This document shows positions 1 through 7,348 of a stretch of 22,092 nucleotides of DNA, piece by piece. Location: positions 1-22,092 of the forward strand of contig CAJXTZ010000039.1 in assembly GCA_913061345.1 (NCBI GenBank). The letters are read 5' to 3'. The position numbers and the translations under genes are program-made. The DNA comes from an uncultured Erythrobacter sp. GTDB taxonomy: Bacteria; Pseudomonadota; Alphaproteobacteria; Sphingomonadales; Sphingomonadaceae. The first letter of the stretch is position 1; each line of letters begins with the position of its first letter. Under the pieces are notes generated by a model. That model saw nothing but the letters and a program-made list of their open reading frames with translations. It was not told where the DNA came from and did not search any database.

Positions 1-99
1 CCTGCTTGGCTTTCCTCGCATAAGCTCGGGCGCGCGTTCGCGCTTGCGGTCGCTGTTCGCGACCGATGCGTTCGCGAACAATGGGGTGTCAGCGGGATA

Positions 100-143
100 C
101 GGTCCGCGCCTAGCGGACCGCAAGGCCGAACGGCCGCCCGCAG
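100..143 (+). repeat. REP-like double-hairpin repeat, copy 1
   Basis: The first hairpin is a perfect 8-bp stem (100-107 with 113-120) around a 5-nt loop. The second is a 4-bp GGCC stem (124-127 with 132-135) around a GAAC loop. The unit ends in CGCCCGCAG. It matches copy 2 at 40 of 44 positions, with starts exactly 120 nt apart. It resembles repetitive extragenic palindromes in form, but I cannot assign it to a named family. Confidence 0.6.
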
Positions 144-219
144 GTGCTGCGCAGCGAAGCGGAGCAAAAAGCACCGAGGATGTTTGCGCTGAGGCGCAAA
201 CGAAAAACAAACCATTCCA

Positions 220-263
220 CGGTCCGCACCTGGCGGACCGCAAGGGCGAACGCCCGCCCGCAG
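220..263 (+). repeat. REP-like double-hairpin repeat, copy 2
   Basis: Same architecture as copy 1: an 8-bp stem (220-227 with 233-240), then a GGGC/GCCC stem (244-247 with 252-255) around GAAC. Of the four differences from copy 1, two fall in the first loop (228 and 232). The other two (246 and 253) are base-paired with each other, turning a C-G pair into a G-C pair. Confidence 0.6.
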
Positions 264-387
264 CGGCGCAGCTTGCTGCGCATCTAGCGAGGACGCTCCC
301 ACGGAGGTGGGAGCGGAAGACGAGTCACTATCCCGCGCCAAAACGATACGATCCCCTTTCAATCGTCGTTTCCGCTGATCCGATGTG

Positions 388-414
388 GGAACCGCTTTGC
401 CGCTCGGACAGTTT
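388..414 (+). promoter_or_regulatory. Candidate EcfG-type general stress promoter
   Basis: GGAAC at 388-392 is followed after 17 nt by AGTTT (410-414). This resembles the alphaproteobacterial EcfG consensus GGAAC-N16/17-CGTT with one mismatch. It lies 34 nt upstream of the small gene's ATG at 449. No sigma-70-like pair with normal spacing was seen there. The match is short and could be chance. Confidence 0.35.
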
Positions 415-448
415 AGCTGTTCAACGAAGCATTTTTGAGGAGTTGGTC

Positions 449-595
449 ATGGCCAGAATATTCCGCAGCAGCCGGCCCGACAGCTGGATCAGTCCGCGTT
501 CCTATTCGGATGCGAGCTATCGTGCGATGTCGCACGGCAAAATCCTGCCGATGGAAGAAGAAGGTTTCTTCGCCAGGCTGTTCGGCCGCTCCTAG
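449..595 (+). CDS. Small protein of unknown function, 48 residues
   Basis: The ATG at 449 is preceded by a good ribosome binding site (GAGGAG about 6 nt upstream). The reading frame ends in TAG 22 nt before a strong terminator, so this looks like a complete one-gene transcription unit. The 48-residue product has no membrane segment or signal peptide. Its first half is rich in Arg, Ser and Tyr, followed by a short acidic run (MEEEG, about residues 35-39) and a hydrophobic/basic tail ending FFARLFGRS. I recognise no domain. The upstream sequence carries a possible EcfG promoter, which would suggest a stress role, but that is inference. The same frame is open further upstream, so a longer protein is formally possible; the binding site makes 449 the best start. 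Confidence 0.6.
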   Translation: MARIFRSSRPDSWISPRSYSDASYRAMSHGKILPMEEEGFFARLFGRS

Positions 596-616
596 AGCGC
601 TGCTTGCATTGAAGAC

Positions 617-653
617 AAAAGGGCCGGAGAGCATGCGCTCCCCGGCCCTTTTT
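617..653. terminator. Bidirectional intrinsic terminator
   Basis: AAAGGGCCGG pairs with CCGGCCCTTT, and an inner GAGC/GCTC stem closes an ATGC loop. A T run follows on the plus strand and an A run precedes the stem, so it can also work on the minus strand. It can end both the small gene at 449-595 and the symporter gene whose stop is at 697. Confidence 0.85.
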
Positions 654-696
654 GTTGCCCGCCACGCAGTCAGCGCGGCGCGCATCCGGTTCTTCG

Positions 697-2220
697 TCAG
701 TATTCCTCCGGTTCCTCCGGCGTTGCGGCAGTATGCGTCTTCCCGGCATCCTTCTGGCCGCGCGCCAGCTTGAACACCACACCCGACAGCAAGGCCAGCG
801 CCAGGATATTGGGTAGCAGCATGGTGGCGTTGGAGATGTCGCCCAGACGCCAGACCAGTTCGCTGGGCTGTGCTGCACCCACGAAGATCACCACACACCA
901 CAACACCCGCCATGCGAAGTGCAGTTTCTTCTCGCCTTCGCGGGTGGAACCTTTCACCCGGTCATAGAGGAAGGTAATCGCCCGCTCGCCGTAATAGCTC
1001 CACGTCAGCAAGGTGGTGAAGACGAACAGGATCAGCACGATCGAAGCTATGAGTGTGCCGATGGGGATCGATCCGATCAGCACCGGAAACGCCGCGGCAA
1101 ATGCGCCACTGGTCATTTCGAAGCCGACGCGGTCCGATTGCCAGGCGTGCAGCACGGCTTCTCCGCCCGCATAGAACTCGCCGCGTACCGTCAGGATAAC
1201 CAGCGCGGTCATGGTGCAGATCACGATGGTATCGATGAACGTGCCCAGCATGGCCATGCGGCCCTGCTGTTCGGGGTCGTTGGTTTGCGCCACGGCGTGA
1301 GCGATCGGGGTGGAACCCTGTCCCGCCTCGTTCGAGAACAGGCCGCGCGCCACGCCTGCGCGGATCGCCATGATGATCGCCGCCCCGGTAAAGCCGCCCA
1401 CTGCGCTTTGCGGGTTGAAAGCGCCGTCGAAGATCAGGCCGAAAGTTTCACCCAGGTCGTCGAAGTTCAGGATCAGCGCGATCACCGCCATCACGATGTA
1501 GGCCGCCGCCATGAACGGCACCACGCTCTCTGCCACGCGGCCGATGGACTTGATGCCGCCGATGATAACGATGAACACCAGGATGGCGACGACCAGGCCG
1601 CCCAGCCATTCTTCCAGTCCGAACAGTTCCTGCAACCCGTCGGCCACGGCGTTGGCCTGGATGGAATTGCCCGTAACCAGTGCGGAAAACAGTGTGCCTA
1701 TGCAGAAGACCACCGCCAGCCAGGTGAACTTGGGGCCAAGGCCCATCATGATGTAAGTCATCGGGCCGCCACGGTAGACGCCATCGCTGGTCTTCTCGCG
1801 ATAACGGATTGCGAGCGACCCCTCGGCAAACGCCAGCGCCATGCCGAACAGGGCGGTAATCCACATCCAGAAGATCGCACCGGGTCCGCCCAGCGCGATG
1901 GCGGTTGCAACGCCCGCCAGGTTACCGGTGCCCACCTGGCCCGATAGCGCGGTGGAAAGCGCGGCGAACGGCGAGATTTCGCCGCTCCCCGATCCCTTGC
2001 GACTGGCGAACAGCCCCTTGATCGCGCTGCCCAGCTTGACGATGGGATATAAGCGCAGGCCAACCATGAACCACACGCCAGCCCCCAGCAGGATCAGCGC
2101 CAGCGGCGGGAAGGGGATGATCGTCGCGCCTTCCCAGGTGCCCCCCCATAACAGGTCGGAGATATTCGTGATCGGCGCGATCAGTCGTTCGCCCAGTGGT
2201 AGTTCGGTTTCAACTGCCAT
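697..2220 (-). CDS. Sodium:alanine (AGCS family) amino acid symporter
   Basis: Inner-membrane transporter of the alanine/glycine:cation symporter family, which imports a small neutral amino acid with Na+. The 507 residues match the family's usual length and contain about ten hydrophobic segments. Family signatures are visible: SGQVGTGN (about 93-100), GGPGAIFWMW followed by GMALAFAE (about 111-133), and SNEAGQGSTPIAHA (about 296-309). The tail after about residue 485 is short, polar and charged. It stands alone on the minus strand, diverging from secE, and ends at the terminator at 617-653. I found no convincing promoter in the 290 nt upstream. Alanine or glycine is the family's common substrate; the exact substrate cannot be read from the sequence. 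Confidence 0.93.
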   Translation of the reverse strand: MAVETELPLGERLIAPITNISDLLWGGTWEGATIIPFPPLALILLGAGVWFMVGLRLYPIVKLGSAIKGLFASRKGSGSGEISPFAALSTALSGQVGTGNLAGVATAIALGGPGAIFWMWITALFGMALAFAEGSLAIRYREKTSDGVYRGGPMTYIMMGLGPKFTWLAVVFCIGTLFSALVTGNSIQANAVADGLQELFGLEEWLGGLVVAILVFIVIIGGIKSIGRVAESVVPFMAAAYIVMAVIALILNFDDLGETFGLIFDGAFNPQSAVGGFTGAAIIMAIRAGVARGLFSNEAGQGSTPIAHAVAQTNDPEQQGRMAMLGTFIDTIVICTMTALVILTVRGEFYAGGEAVLHAWQSDRVGFEMTSGAFAAAFPVLIGSIPIGTLIASIVLILFVFTTLLTWSYYGERAITFLYDRVKGSTREGEKKLHFAWRVLWCVVIFVGAAQPSELVWRLGDISNATMLLPNILALALLSGVVFKLARGQKDAGKTHTAATPEEPEEY

Positions 2221-2353
2221 AAATGTGCCCAGCCCTCATGCGTCCCTTGACAAGCGCATAGTGCTATCGGCGGCGCGGCCTGCTGCATAGCCCTTATGTT
2301 GCATTTGTAACCGATTGGGTGTTCTGGCGCGAACCTTCGCTTGTGCAAAGCAA

Positions 2354-2366
2354 GGCAAGTCTTGCC
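2354..2366. promoter_or_regulatory. Perfect dyad over the secE -35 box
   Basis: GGCAAG, one central base, then CTTGCC form a perfect 13-nt inverted repeat. Its right arm overlaps the TTGCCA -35 box of the proposed secE promoter. The spacing suits a small dimeric regulator better than an RNA hairpin. No regulator gene lies next to it, so the role is only a possibility. Confidence 0.3.
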
Positions 2367-2390
2367 AAGCCAGAACCTGCGCCCTAGATA
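2362..2390 (+). promoter_or_regulatory. Sigma-70-type promoter of secE-nusG
   Basis: TTGCCA (2362-2367) and TAGATA (2385-2390) are separated by exactly 17 nt. The -35 matches 4 of 6 and the -10 matches 4 of 6 consensus bases. Transcription would start near 2397, leaving a leader of about 115 nt before secE. Confidence 0.6.
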
Positions 2391-2513
2391 GCCACCCGTC
2401 TTCCGACACATGGAAACTTCGCAGCCCCTCCCGGACACGACGGCCGGGGCGGCGAGGAGCCCTACCCGGAAGAGACGACACGAGTTTCATTGTAGCAAGA
2501 GCGACGGACCACC

Positions 2514-2744
2514 ATGGCCGAACAGACACCCAAGGAAGCCAAAGCAACGAAGTCCAGGACTTCGCCGGGCGAATTCATTCGTCAGGTACGCTCGGAAACA
2601 TCCAAGGTGGTGTGGCCCAGCCGCGAGGAGACGGTGCGCACCGCTATCTTCGTGTTCATCCTGGTGGTGATCCTGTCGCTGTTCTTCCTTGCGGTCGATT
2701 CGCTGTTCGGCTGGGTCGTTCGCCAACTGCTGGCGCTGCTGTAA
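2514..2744 (+). CDS. secE: Protein translocase subunit SecE
   Basis: Essential inner-membrane subunit of the SecYEG channel that clamps SecY. The 76 residues are typical of the short one-helix alphaproteobacterial form. An amphipathic segment carries the SecE signature KVVWPSREET (31-40), followed by a single membrane helix (about 43-62). The start follows a purine-rich stretch (AGAGCGACGG). It is the first gene of the classic secE-nusG pair, with nusG beginning 46 nt after its stop. Confidence 0.96.
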   Translation: MAEQTPKEAKATKSRTSPGEFIRQVRSETSKVVWPSREETVRTAIFVFILVVILSLFFLAVDSLFGWVVRQLLALL

Positions 2745-2790
2745 CAGCAGCCCGATCGCCCCAAGGTTCAGGTTAGAAAAGAGAAGTTTC

Positions 2791-3330
2791 ATGGCAGCCC
2801 GCTGGTACATCATCCACGCTTATTCCGGTTTCGAGAACAAGGTGCGCGACGCAATCCTTTCCGAAGCCGAACGCCTCGGCCTGTCCGAAGGCGTGGAAGA
2901 GGTGGAAGTGCCCACCGAGACCGTGACCGAGATCAAGCGCGGCAAGAAGGTGCAGACGGAACGCAAGTTCATGCCCGGCTACGTGCTGGCCAAGCTGAAC
3001 ATGACCGATGATGTCTATCACCTCGTGAAAAACACCCCGAAGGTGACGGGCTTCCTGGGCAACAACAACAAGCCGCAGGCGATTTCCGAGAAGGAAGCCG
3101 CGCGCTATTTCGGCGGCGTGGAAGAAGCCAAGTCCGCTCCCAAGAAGGATATCCAGGTCGATTACGAGATCGGCGACCAGGTCAAGGTGCTGGAAGGCCC
3201 CTTCGCCAGTTTCAACGGTGTTGTCGAGGAACTGGATTTCGACAAGGCCAAGGTCAAGGTTTCCGTCTCCATCTTCGGTCGCGCAACGCCGGTGGAACTG
3301 GACTTCGAACAGGTCGAACTGGTCAAGTAA
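2791..3330 (+). CDS. nusG: Transcription termination/antitermination protein NusG
   Basis: Binds RNA polymerase at the clamp, suppresses pausing, and links polymerase to Rho or to ribosomal protein S10. The 179 residues match the usual length. The N-terminal NGN domain begins RWYIIHAYSGFE and contains the typical KFMPGYVLAKL and FLGNN stretches. The C-terminal KOW domain runs from about residue 125 (VKVLEGPFASFNGVVEE) and ends VELDFEQVELVK. The ATG at 2791 follows a purine-rich GAAAAGAGAAG stretch; longer in-frame starts overlap secE and would add unrelated residues. It is probably cotranscribed with secE. Confidence 0.97.
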   Translation: MAARWYIIHAYSGFENKVRDAILSEAERLGLSEGVEEVEVPTETVTEIKRGKKVQTERKFMPGYVLAKLNMTDDVYHLVKNTPKVTGFLGNNNKPQAISEKEAARYFGGVEEAKSAPKKDIQVDYEIGDQVKVLEGPFASFNGVVEELDFDKAKVKVSVSIFGRATPVELDFEQVELVK

Positions 3331-3457
3331 GGCGCTTGGGGACCGGCCTGGTCACTCCGCCGATGTTCCCGCGCGGTAGAATGCGTGGCCTGTTCAAGTT
3401 TCCGAAAGTCTGCCAGCGCCATCCGCACTTCCAGACTGGTCAAGATCGGAACGTTTG

Positions 3458-4768
3458 ATGACATCACGCCACGCCACCGGGTTCCTGTCCTTACGCGAAA
3501 GTGAAGAGAGGGCGCGGGAAACGCGATTTAGCGATGTCGTCTACCGCCTTGCCTTCGGGGCTATCGGCTGGCCGTGGCTGCTTTACAGCCTGTGGGGCGG
3601 TACGAAGCGAAGCAAGCGCGAACTGATGGACAGGGTGTCGCTGAACGAAGGCTCGTTACCCAACCTGGGAAGCTGGAAGGCGGATACGGGCTTCCTGCAC
3701 CGCATTGTGGATGCCGTCGAAGAACTGCGGCCTCGCGTTGTAGTGGAACTGGGTGCAGGTGCTACCACGCTGGTTTGCGCCAAGGCGTTGGAGCGAAACG
3801 GCGGCGGAAAGCTTATCAGTTTCGATCAGCATGGCGGATTTGTGAACGCTACGGCGGAATGGGTCTCTGCCGAGGGCGGCAACGCAGAATTGCGCTGGGC
3901 ACCTCTGACTGCACAGATCGAAGGGTGGCCGGGGCGCTGGTACGAGCTTGACGATTTGCCTGAGCAGATCGATTTGCTGATCATCGATGGCCCGCCATGG
4001 GCCGTTCACCCCTTCGTGAGAGGCGCTGCGGATTGCCTGTTCGACCGTCTCGCTGAGGGTGGGATGGTGTTGCTAGACGATGCATCGAGGCCGGGCGAAC
4101 GTATCGTCGCCAGGCGTTGGCAGAAGCGATGGCCGGATATGAGCTTCAAGCGAGAAAACCGAAGCACCAAGGGTACGCTTGTCGGCCGAAAGCACAAGCA
4201 GGGGCAGAGCGTCGCAGGCTCGCCGAGATCACTGAACGACAACACGGTATCGACGTCATGGCGAAGGGTTGCGGCGGCCATCGGTCTTTTCGCTGCTGGG
4301 TGGCTGGCACATGACCTTCCGAGCGAGATCGCCCCTCCGGCCGAAGCTGCCTCCATCGTCGATGAAGCGCATGACGCCTATTCGGCCAGCCTCTTGCGCC
4401 AGGATATGGAATCGCAGGCGGAAAGTATCGATTTCGACCGGAGCGAAATCCTTGCCACCACTGGGCTGACGCTACCCGTCCTACCGCAAGGGTGGGAATT
4501 GACCGACGTTCAGCTTTACCCTTCCGATCTGGGCCATTCGATTATGGTGTCGCTGAAGACGGAGGCGGGAGAACCCATCTCGCTGTTTGCCGCCAGGGCA
4601 GAGACACCGGCGGGCGAATTTCCGCTAATAGAAATGCGCGATGCCAGGGCCGTTGCCTATTGGGAGGAAGGGCCGATGGCGCTTGCCGTTATCGCGGAAA
4701 TTGAGTCGTCGCACCTTCTGGAACTTGCCGCCATGCTGGCGGGCGAAACTTCTCCAGCCGACACTTAG
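3458..4768 (+). CDS. SAM methyltransferase fused to anti-sigma-factor membrane/periplasmic region
   Basis: A 436-residue two-part protein. Residues about 75-245 form a class I SAM-dependent methyltransferase fold: motif I VVVELGAGATTL (94-105), ISFDQ (120-124), IDLLIIDGPP (171-180) and GGMVLLDDA (201-209). This resembles the Methyltransf_24 type; no substrate is evident. After a polar linker (about 246-267) comes one membrane helix (about 268-285). The last 150 residues resemble the periplasmic part of alphaproteobacterial transmembrane anti-sigma factors: a DEAHDAYS helix, TGLTLPVLPQGWELTDVQLYP, EPISLFAAR, VAYWEEGPMALAVIAE. The usual cytoplasmic sigma-binding domain is absent and no ECF sigma gene lies nearby. 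An N-terminal hydrophobic patch (about 31-46) may touch the membrane. The ATG at 3458 is preferred over a TTG one codon earlier; its ribosome binding site is weak. It follows nusG by 127 nt and converges with the protease gene. Confidence 0.8.
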   Translation: MTSRHATGFLSLRESEERARETRFSDVVYRLAFGAIGWPWLLYSLWGGTKRSKRELMDRVSLNEGSLPNLGSWKADTGFLHRIVDAVEELRPRVVVELGAGATTLVCAKALERNGGGKLISFDQHGGFVNATAEWVSAEGGNAELRWAPLTAQIEGWPGRWYELDDLPEQIDLLIIDGPPWAVHPFVRGAADCLFDRLAEGGMVLLDDASRPGERIVARRWQKRWPDMSFKRENRSTKGTLVGRKHKQGQSVAGSPRSLNDNTVSTSWRRVAAAIGLFAAGWLAHDLPSEIAPPAEAASIVDEAHDAYSASLLRQDMESQAESIDFDRSEILATTGLTLPVLPQGWELTDVQLYPSDLGHSIMVSLKTEAGEPISLFAARAETPAGEFPLIEMRDARAVAYWEEGPMALAVIAEIESSHLLELAAMLAGETSPADT

Positions 4769-4785
4769 ACTTCGGTCTGCGCCGA

Positions 4786-5604
4786 TCAGCCGTTGACCGC
4801 GCCCAGCGCATCGGCATAGGCGAGGCTCATCATGATCGTATCGACCGCCGCATGGGCAATGATCACGGCCCACAAGTTGCCGCCGCAGCGGTTGCGGATA
4901 TGGCCCAGCAACAGACCTACGCAGGCTGTTACCGCCATGCCGCCCCAGCCCTGATAGGCATGAGGCAGGCCGAACAGCAGTGCCTGTATCACCAGCACGG
5001 CGCCGCTGCGTCTGCGAAGGCCGGGGAGGCGTTCCAGTCGGTCCATCAGGAAACCGCGATAGAGCACTTCCTCGCCGAAGCCTGCGGCAAAGATGGCTAC
5101 GCCCACCACCCACAGCGCGAACATGGCGGGGCTTTCGGTAACGAGATCGAGGACAAAGCTGGGGTCCGGCGCGCCAAGGCCCGCGGCCTCTGTCGCCCAT
5201 GCGCCCAGGGTGAAGATGCCAATCGTGCCGCCTGTACCCAGCGCGGCCCAGCCCACCGTGGAGCGCAAGTTGGTAGGCGCTTCCAGCCGAATGGCTTCGC
5301 GCAAACGGCCTTCCTTGCGCAGCCACAGCCATGCCACCGCCATACCCGCTACTGCACTGGCAATCACGGTAGACGCAACAAGAGCCGAGCCAAGGTCCGG
5401 CTGTGCCGCCGGGGCGTCCGGATTCTGTGCTGCTGTCATCACCATGTCTATGATGGCAGGGATCGCCGGCAGGATGCTGGCGACGAGATAGGCGCCCGCC
5501 ACCGACATGAATTGCATGATGAAGCGAAACCAGCTTATCGGCGCCTTGATCCCGGTATGAGGAGAGGCAGGCTCGTCGCTGAACACGCTGGCCGGATTGT
5601 CCAT
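4786..5604 (-). CDS. CPBP family intramembrane metalloprotease
   Basis: Multi-pass inner-membrane protein of the CPBP (CAAX protease / bacteriocin-processing, formerly Abi) family, related to Rce1. The 272 residues carry about seven hydrophobic segments. The three catalytic motifs are intact: EEVLYRG (Glu178, Glu179, Arg183), the FGLPH motif (His215) and HAAVD (His251, Asp255). Members cleave membrane-near peptides or act in protein processing; the substrate here is unknown. It converges with the methyltransferase fusion gene, with only 17 nt between stops and no visible terminator. Confidence 0.92.
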   Translation of the reverse strand: MDNPASVFSDEPASPHTGIKAPISWFRFIMQFMSVAGAYLVASILPAIPAIIDMVMTAAQNPDAPAAQPDLGSALVASTVIASAVAGMAVAWLWLRKEGRLREAIRLEAPTNLRSTVGWAALGTGGTIGIFTLGAWATEAAGLGAPDPSFVLDLVTESPAMFALWVVGVAIFAAGFGEEVLYRGFLMDRLERLPGLRRRSGAVLVIQALLFGLPHAYQGWGGMAVTACVGLLLGHIRNRCGGNLWAVIIAHAAVDTIMMSLAYADALGAVNG

Positions 5605-6067
5605 TCTCGTTACCCCAACCTCAATCTACGCTGTCTTGCCAGACCAGTGGATCGCGCAGGTGCGGGATGCAAGCGGCGTATGGCAGTTTCCTACAGCGGT
5701 GCATCTACCCATGCCGATGCAATGACACCCATCTGCTATCCCGACTGCACCCAACCCGTTCAACAAACCCGTACCGGGCCGTTGGTGAAAAGTCACAACC
5801 TGGAACGGCTGTTTACATGCAAGACCTTGCTAATAAGAGAGAAAAAGGCGCAGCGGGGTTTTAGTATTCCCGCCTCTATCCGTTCCATAATCGCAGGTCG
5901 AACCGCGGCTTGCGGCCTTGCTTTTTGTTGCAAAGCGGCTATGTGCGCGCCTTCCCATCGCCAGATAAGGGAAATCCGCGCGGGAGCTGGTCTACGGACC
6001 GGCGCTTGACCGCTCAACATGAGCGCCGGTGCATGCATCGGCGCAACAGTGAGAAAAGGAGGCCATC
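5605..6067. other. Intergenic region and leader of rplK-rplA
   Basis: 463 nt between the protease start (minus strand) and rplK (plus strand). It must hold the promoters for both, but I find no sigma-70 pair with standard spacing. The closest plus-strand candidate is TAATAA at 5831-5836 with an extended TGC just upstream. A small bulged hairpin lies at 5781-5799 (GTGA/TCAC stem, AAAG loop). A strong stem-loop lies at 5998-6030. No tRNA or small gene was seen. Confidence 0.6.
5998..6030 (+). promoter_or_regulatory. Stem-loop in rplK leader, possible L1 autoregulatory site
   Basis: A perfect 9-bp stem (ACCGGCGCT with AGCGCCGGT) encloses a 15-nt loop, ending 37 nt before the rplK ATG. In many bacteria ribosomal protein L1 represses its own rplK-rplA operon by binding the mRNA leader near this place. 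The position fits, but I could not match the loop to the known L1 recognition sequence. A role as an upstream terminator is less likely because no U-run follows. Confidence 0.4.
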
Positions 6068-6499
6068 ATGGCCAAGAAGATCGAAGGTTACATCAACCTT
6101 CAGGTGCCTGCGGGCGCTGCCAACCCGTCACCCCCCATCGGTCCTGCGCTGGGTCAGCGCGGCGTGAACATCATGGAATTCTGCAAGGCTTTCAACGCCG
6201 CCACGCAGGACATGGAAAAGAACGCCCCGATCCCCACCAAGATCACCGTCTTTGCAGACCGTTCGTTCACCTTCGTGACGAAGACCCCGCCTGCAAGCTT
6301 CCTGATAAAGAAGGCGATGAAGATCAAGTCCGGCTCCAAGGAGCCTGGCAAGAATATCATCGGCACGATCAAGACTTCGCAGCTGGCTGAAATCGCCGAA
6401 ACCAAGATGGCCGATCTCAACGCCAACGACATTGACCAGGCCGTGAAGATCATCGCCGGTTCCGCCCGTTCGATGGGCCTCGAAGTGGTGGAGGGCTAA
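6068..6499 (+). CDS. rplK: 50S ribosomal protein L11
   Basis: Component of the GTPase-associated centre of the large ribosomal subunit; binds 23S rRNA and is needed for RelA activation. The 143 residues are full length. The N-terminal domain has the conserved Pro-rich [16 protein letters not shown] stretch (about 20-35). The C-terminal RNA-binding domain has the [12 protein letters not shown] region and ends in [11 protein letters not shown] strong AAGGAGG ribosome binding site precedes the ATG. It is followed after 4 nt by rplA. Confidence 0.98.
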   Translation: MAKKIEGYINLQVPAGAANPSPPIGPALGQRGVNIMEFCKAFNAATQDMEKNAPIPTKITVFADRSFTFVTKTPPASFLIKKAMKIKSGSKEPGKNIIGTIKTSQLAEIAETKMADLNANDIDQAVKIIAGSARSMGLEVVEG

Positions 6500-6503
6500 G
6501 ATA

Positions 6504-7196
6504 ATGGCAAAGCAGACAAAGAAGCAGCAGCAGGTTGCAAAGCTCGATAACGAGAAGCTTTACACTGTCGATGACGCTATCGCCACGCTGCGCGAATACA
6601 AGGCCGGTTTCGACGAGACCGTCGAAGTCGCCATGAATCTGGGCGTCGATCCCCGCCACGCAGACCAGATGGTGCGCGGCATGGTGTCGCTGCCGGGCGG
6701 CACGGGCAAGGACGTGAAGGTTGCCGTGTTCGCACGCGGCGATAATGCCGAGAAAGCCACCGCCGCCGGTGCTGACAAAGTGGGCGCCGAAGACCTGATG
6801 GAAGACATGCAGAACGGCAACCTCGATTATGACCGCGTGATCGCCACGCCGGACATGATGGGCGTTGTTGGCCGTCTGGGTAAGGTGCTGGGCCCCAAGG
6901 GCCTGATGCCGAACCCAAAGCTGGGCACCGTCACACCGAACGTGGAACAGGCCGTGAAGGACGCCAAGGGCGGCCAGATCGAATTCCGCGTCGAGAAGAT
7001 GGGCATCATTCACTCGGGCATTGGCAAGCTTTCGTTCTCTGACGACAAGCTGAAGGAAAACTTCGAGGCCATGACCCAGGCGATTGTGAAAGCAAAGCCG
7101 ACGGGTGCCAAGGGCAAGTACGTGAAGAAGATCTCGCTGACTTCCACCATGGGCCCCGGCCTCAAAATCGACCTTGCCGAGGTCGAAGGCGCTTGA
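6504..7196 (+). CDS. rplA: 50S ribosomal protein L1
   Basis: Forms the L1 stalk of the large subunit, guides E-site tRNA out, and commonly represses its own operon. The 230 residues match the family. Typical stretches are visible: [15 protein letters not shown] (about 47-61), [22 protein letters not shown] (split across about 119-140), and a C-terminal [11 protein letters not shown]. It begins 4 nt after the rplK stop, so translation is likely coupled. A hairpin terminator follows; the usual rplJ-rplL-rpoB continuation is absent here. Confidence 0.98.
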   Translation: MAKQTKKQQQVAKLDNEKLYTVDDAIATLREYKAGFDETVEVAMNLGVDPRHADQMVRGMVSLPGGTGKDVKVAVFARGDNAEKATAAGADKVGAEDLMEDMQNGNLDYDRVIATPDMMGVVGRLGKVLGPKGLMPNPKLGTVTPNVEQAVKDAKGGQIEFRVEKMGIIHSGIGKLSFSDDKLKENFEAMTQAIVKAKPTGAKGKYVKKISLTSTMGPGLKIDLAEVEGA

Positions 7197-7251
7197 TCTA
7201 GAGCCTCCGGGCACGGGCGATTGCCGCCTGTCCTACACAATCAAAGTTGCG

Positions 7252-7284
7252 AAGAGCCGGGGAAGCGATTCTCCGGCTCTTTGA
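7252..7284 (+). terminator. Intrinsic-like terminator after rplA
   Basis: AAGAGCCGG (7252-7260) pairs with CCGGCTCTT (7273-7281); three further pairs (one G-T) close a 6-nt loop. The following U-run is short (TTGATT), so termination may be partial. Confidence 0.7.
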
Positions 7285-7348
7285 TTCCCTGCGCATTTTT
7301 CGGAGCCAGCCCAGTCTTCGCGCATTGGAGAGGTGAAAGGAACTTCTC

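Larger units (their letters stand above)
1..448. other. Hairpin-rich region without a convincing gene
   Basis: This stretch is packed with inverted repeats. A 9-bp inverted repeat pairs 54-62 with 72-80. Two copies of a 44-nt double-hairpin element lie at 100-143 and 220-263. A perfect 8-bp hairpin pairs 182-189 with 194-201 (loop TGAG). A 7-bp near-palindrome pairs 266-272 with 275-281. An 8-bp hairpin pairs 294-301 with 308-315. The plus-strand frame running into the small gene at 449 has no stop from position 2 onward, but GC-rich DNA often gives such open frames and the translation resembles no protein family I know. I read it as extragenic repeat DNA, possibly with the 3' end of an upstream transcript. 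Confidence 0.55.

Noticed and set aside
44..448. Long open frame leading into the 48-residue gene
   Set aside because: No ribosome binding site at its start, contents are hairpin repeats and no family resemblance; GC-rich DNA readily gives stop-free frames. The start at 449 has a strong binding site.
2221..2513. tRNA-Trp expected upstream of secE
   Set aside because: Searched for the T-arm and anticodon arm patterns; none present.
3407..3437. AGTCTG/CAGACT inverted repeat after nusG
   Set aside because: Only 6 bp with a 19-nt loop and no U-run; not a credible terminator.
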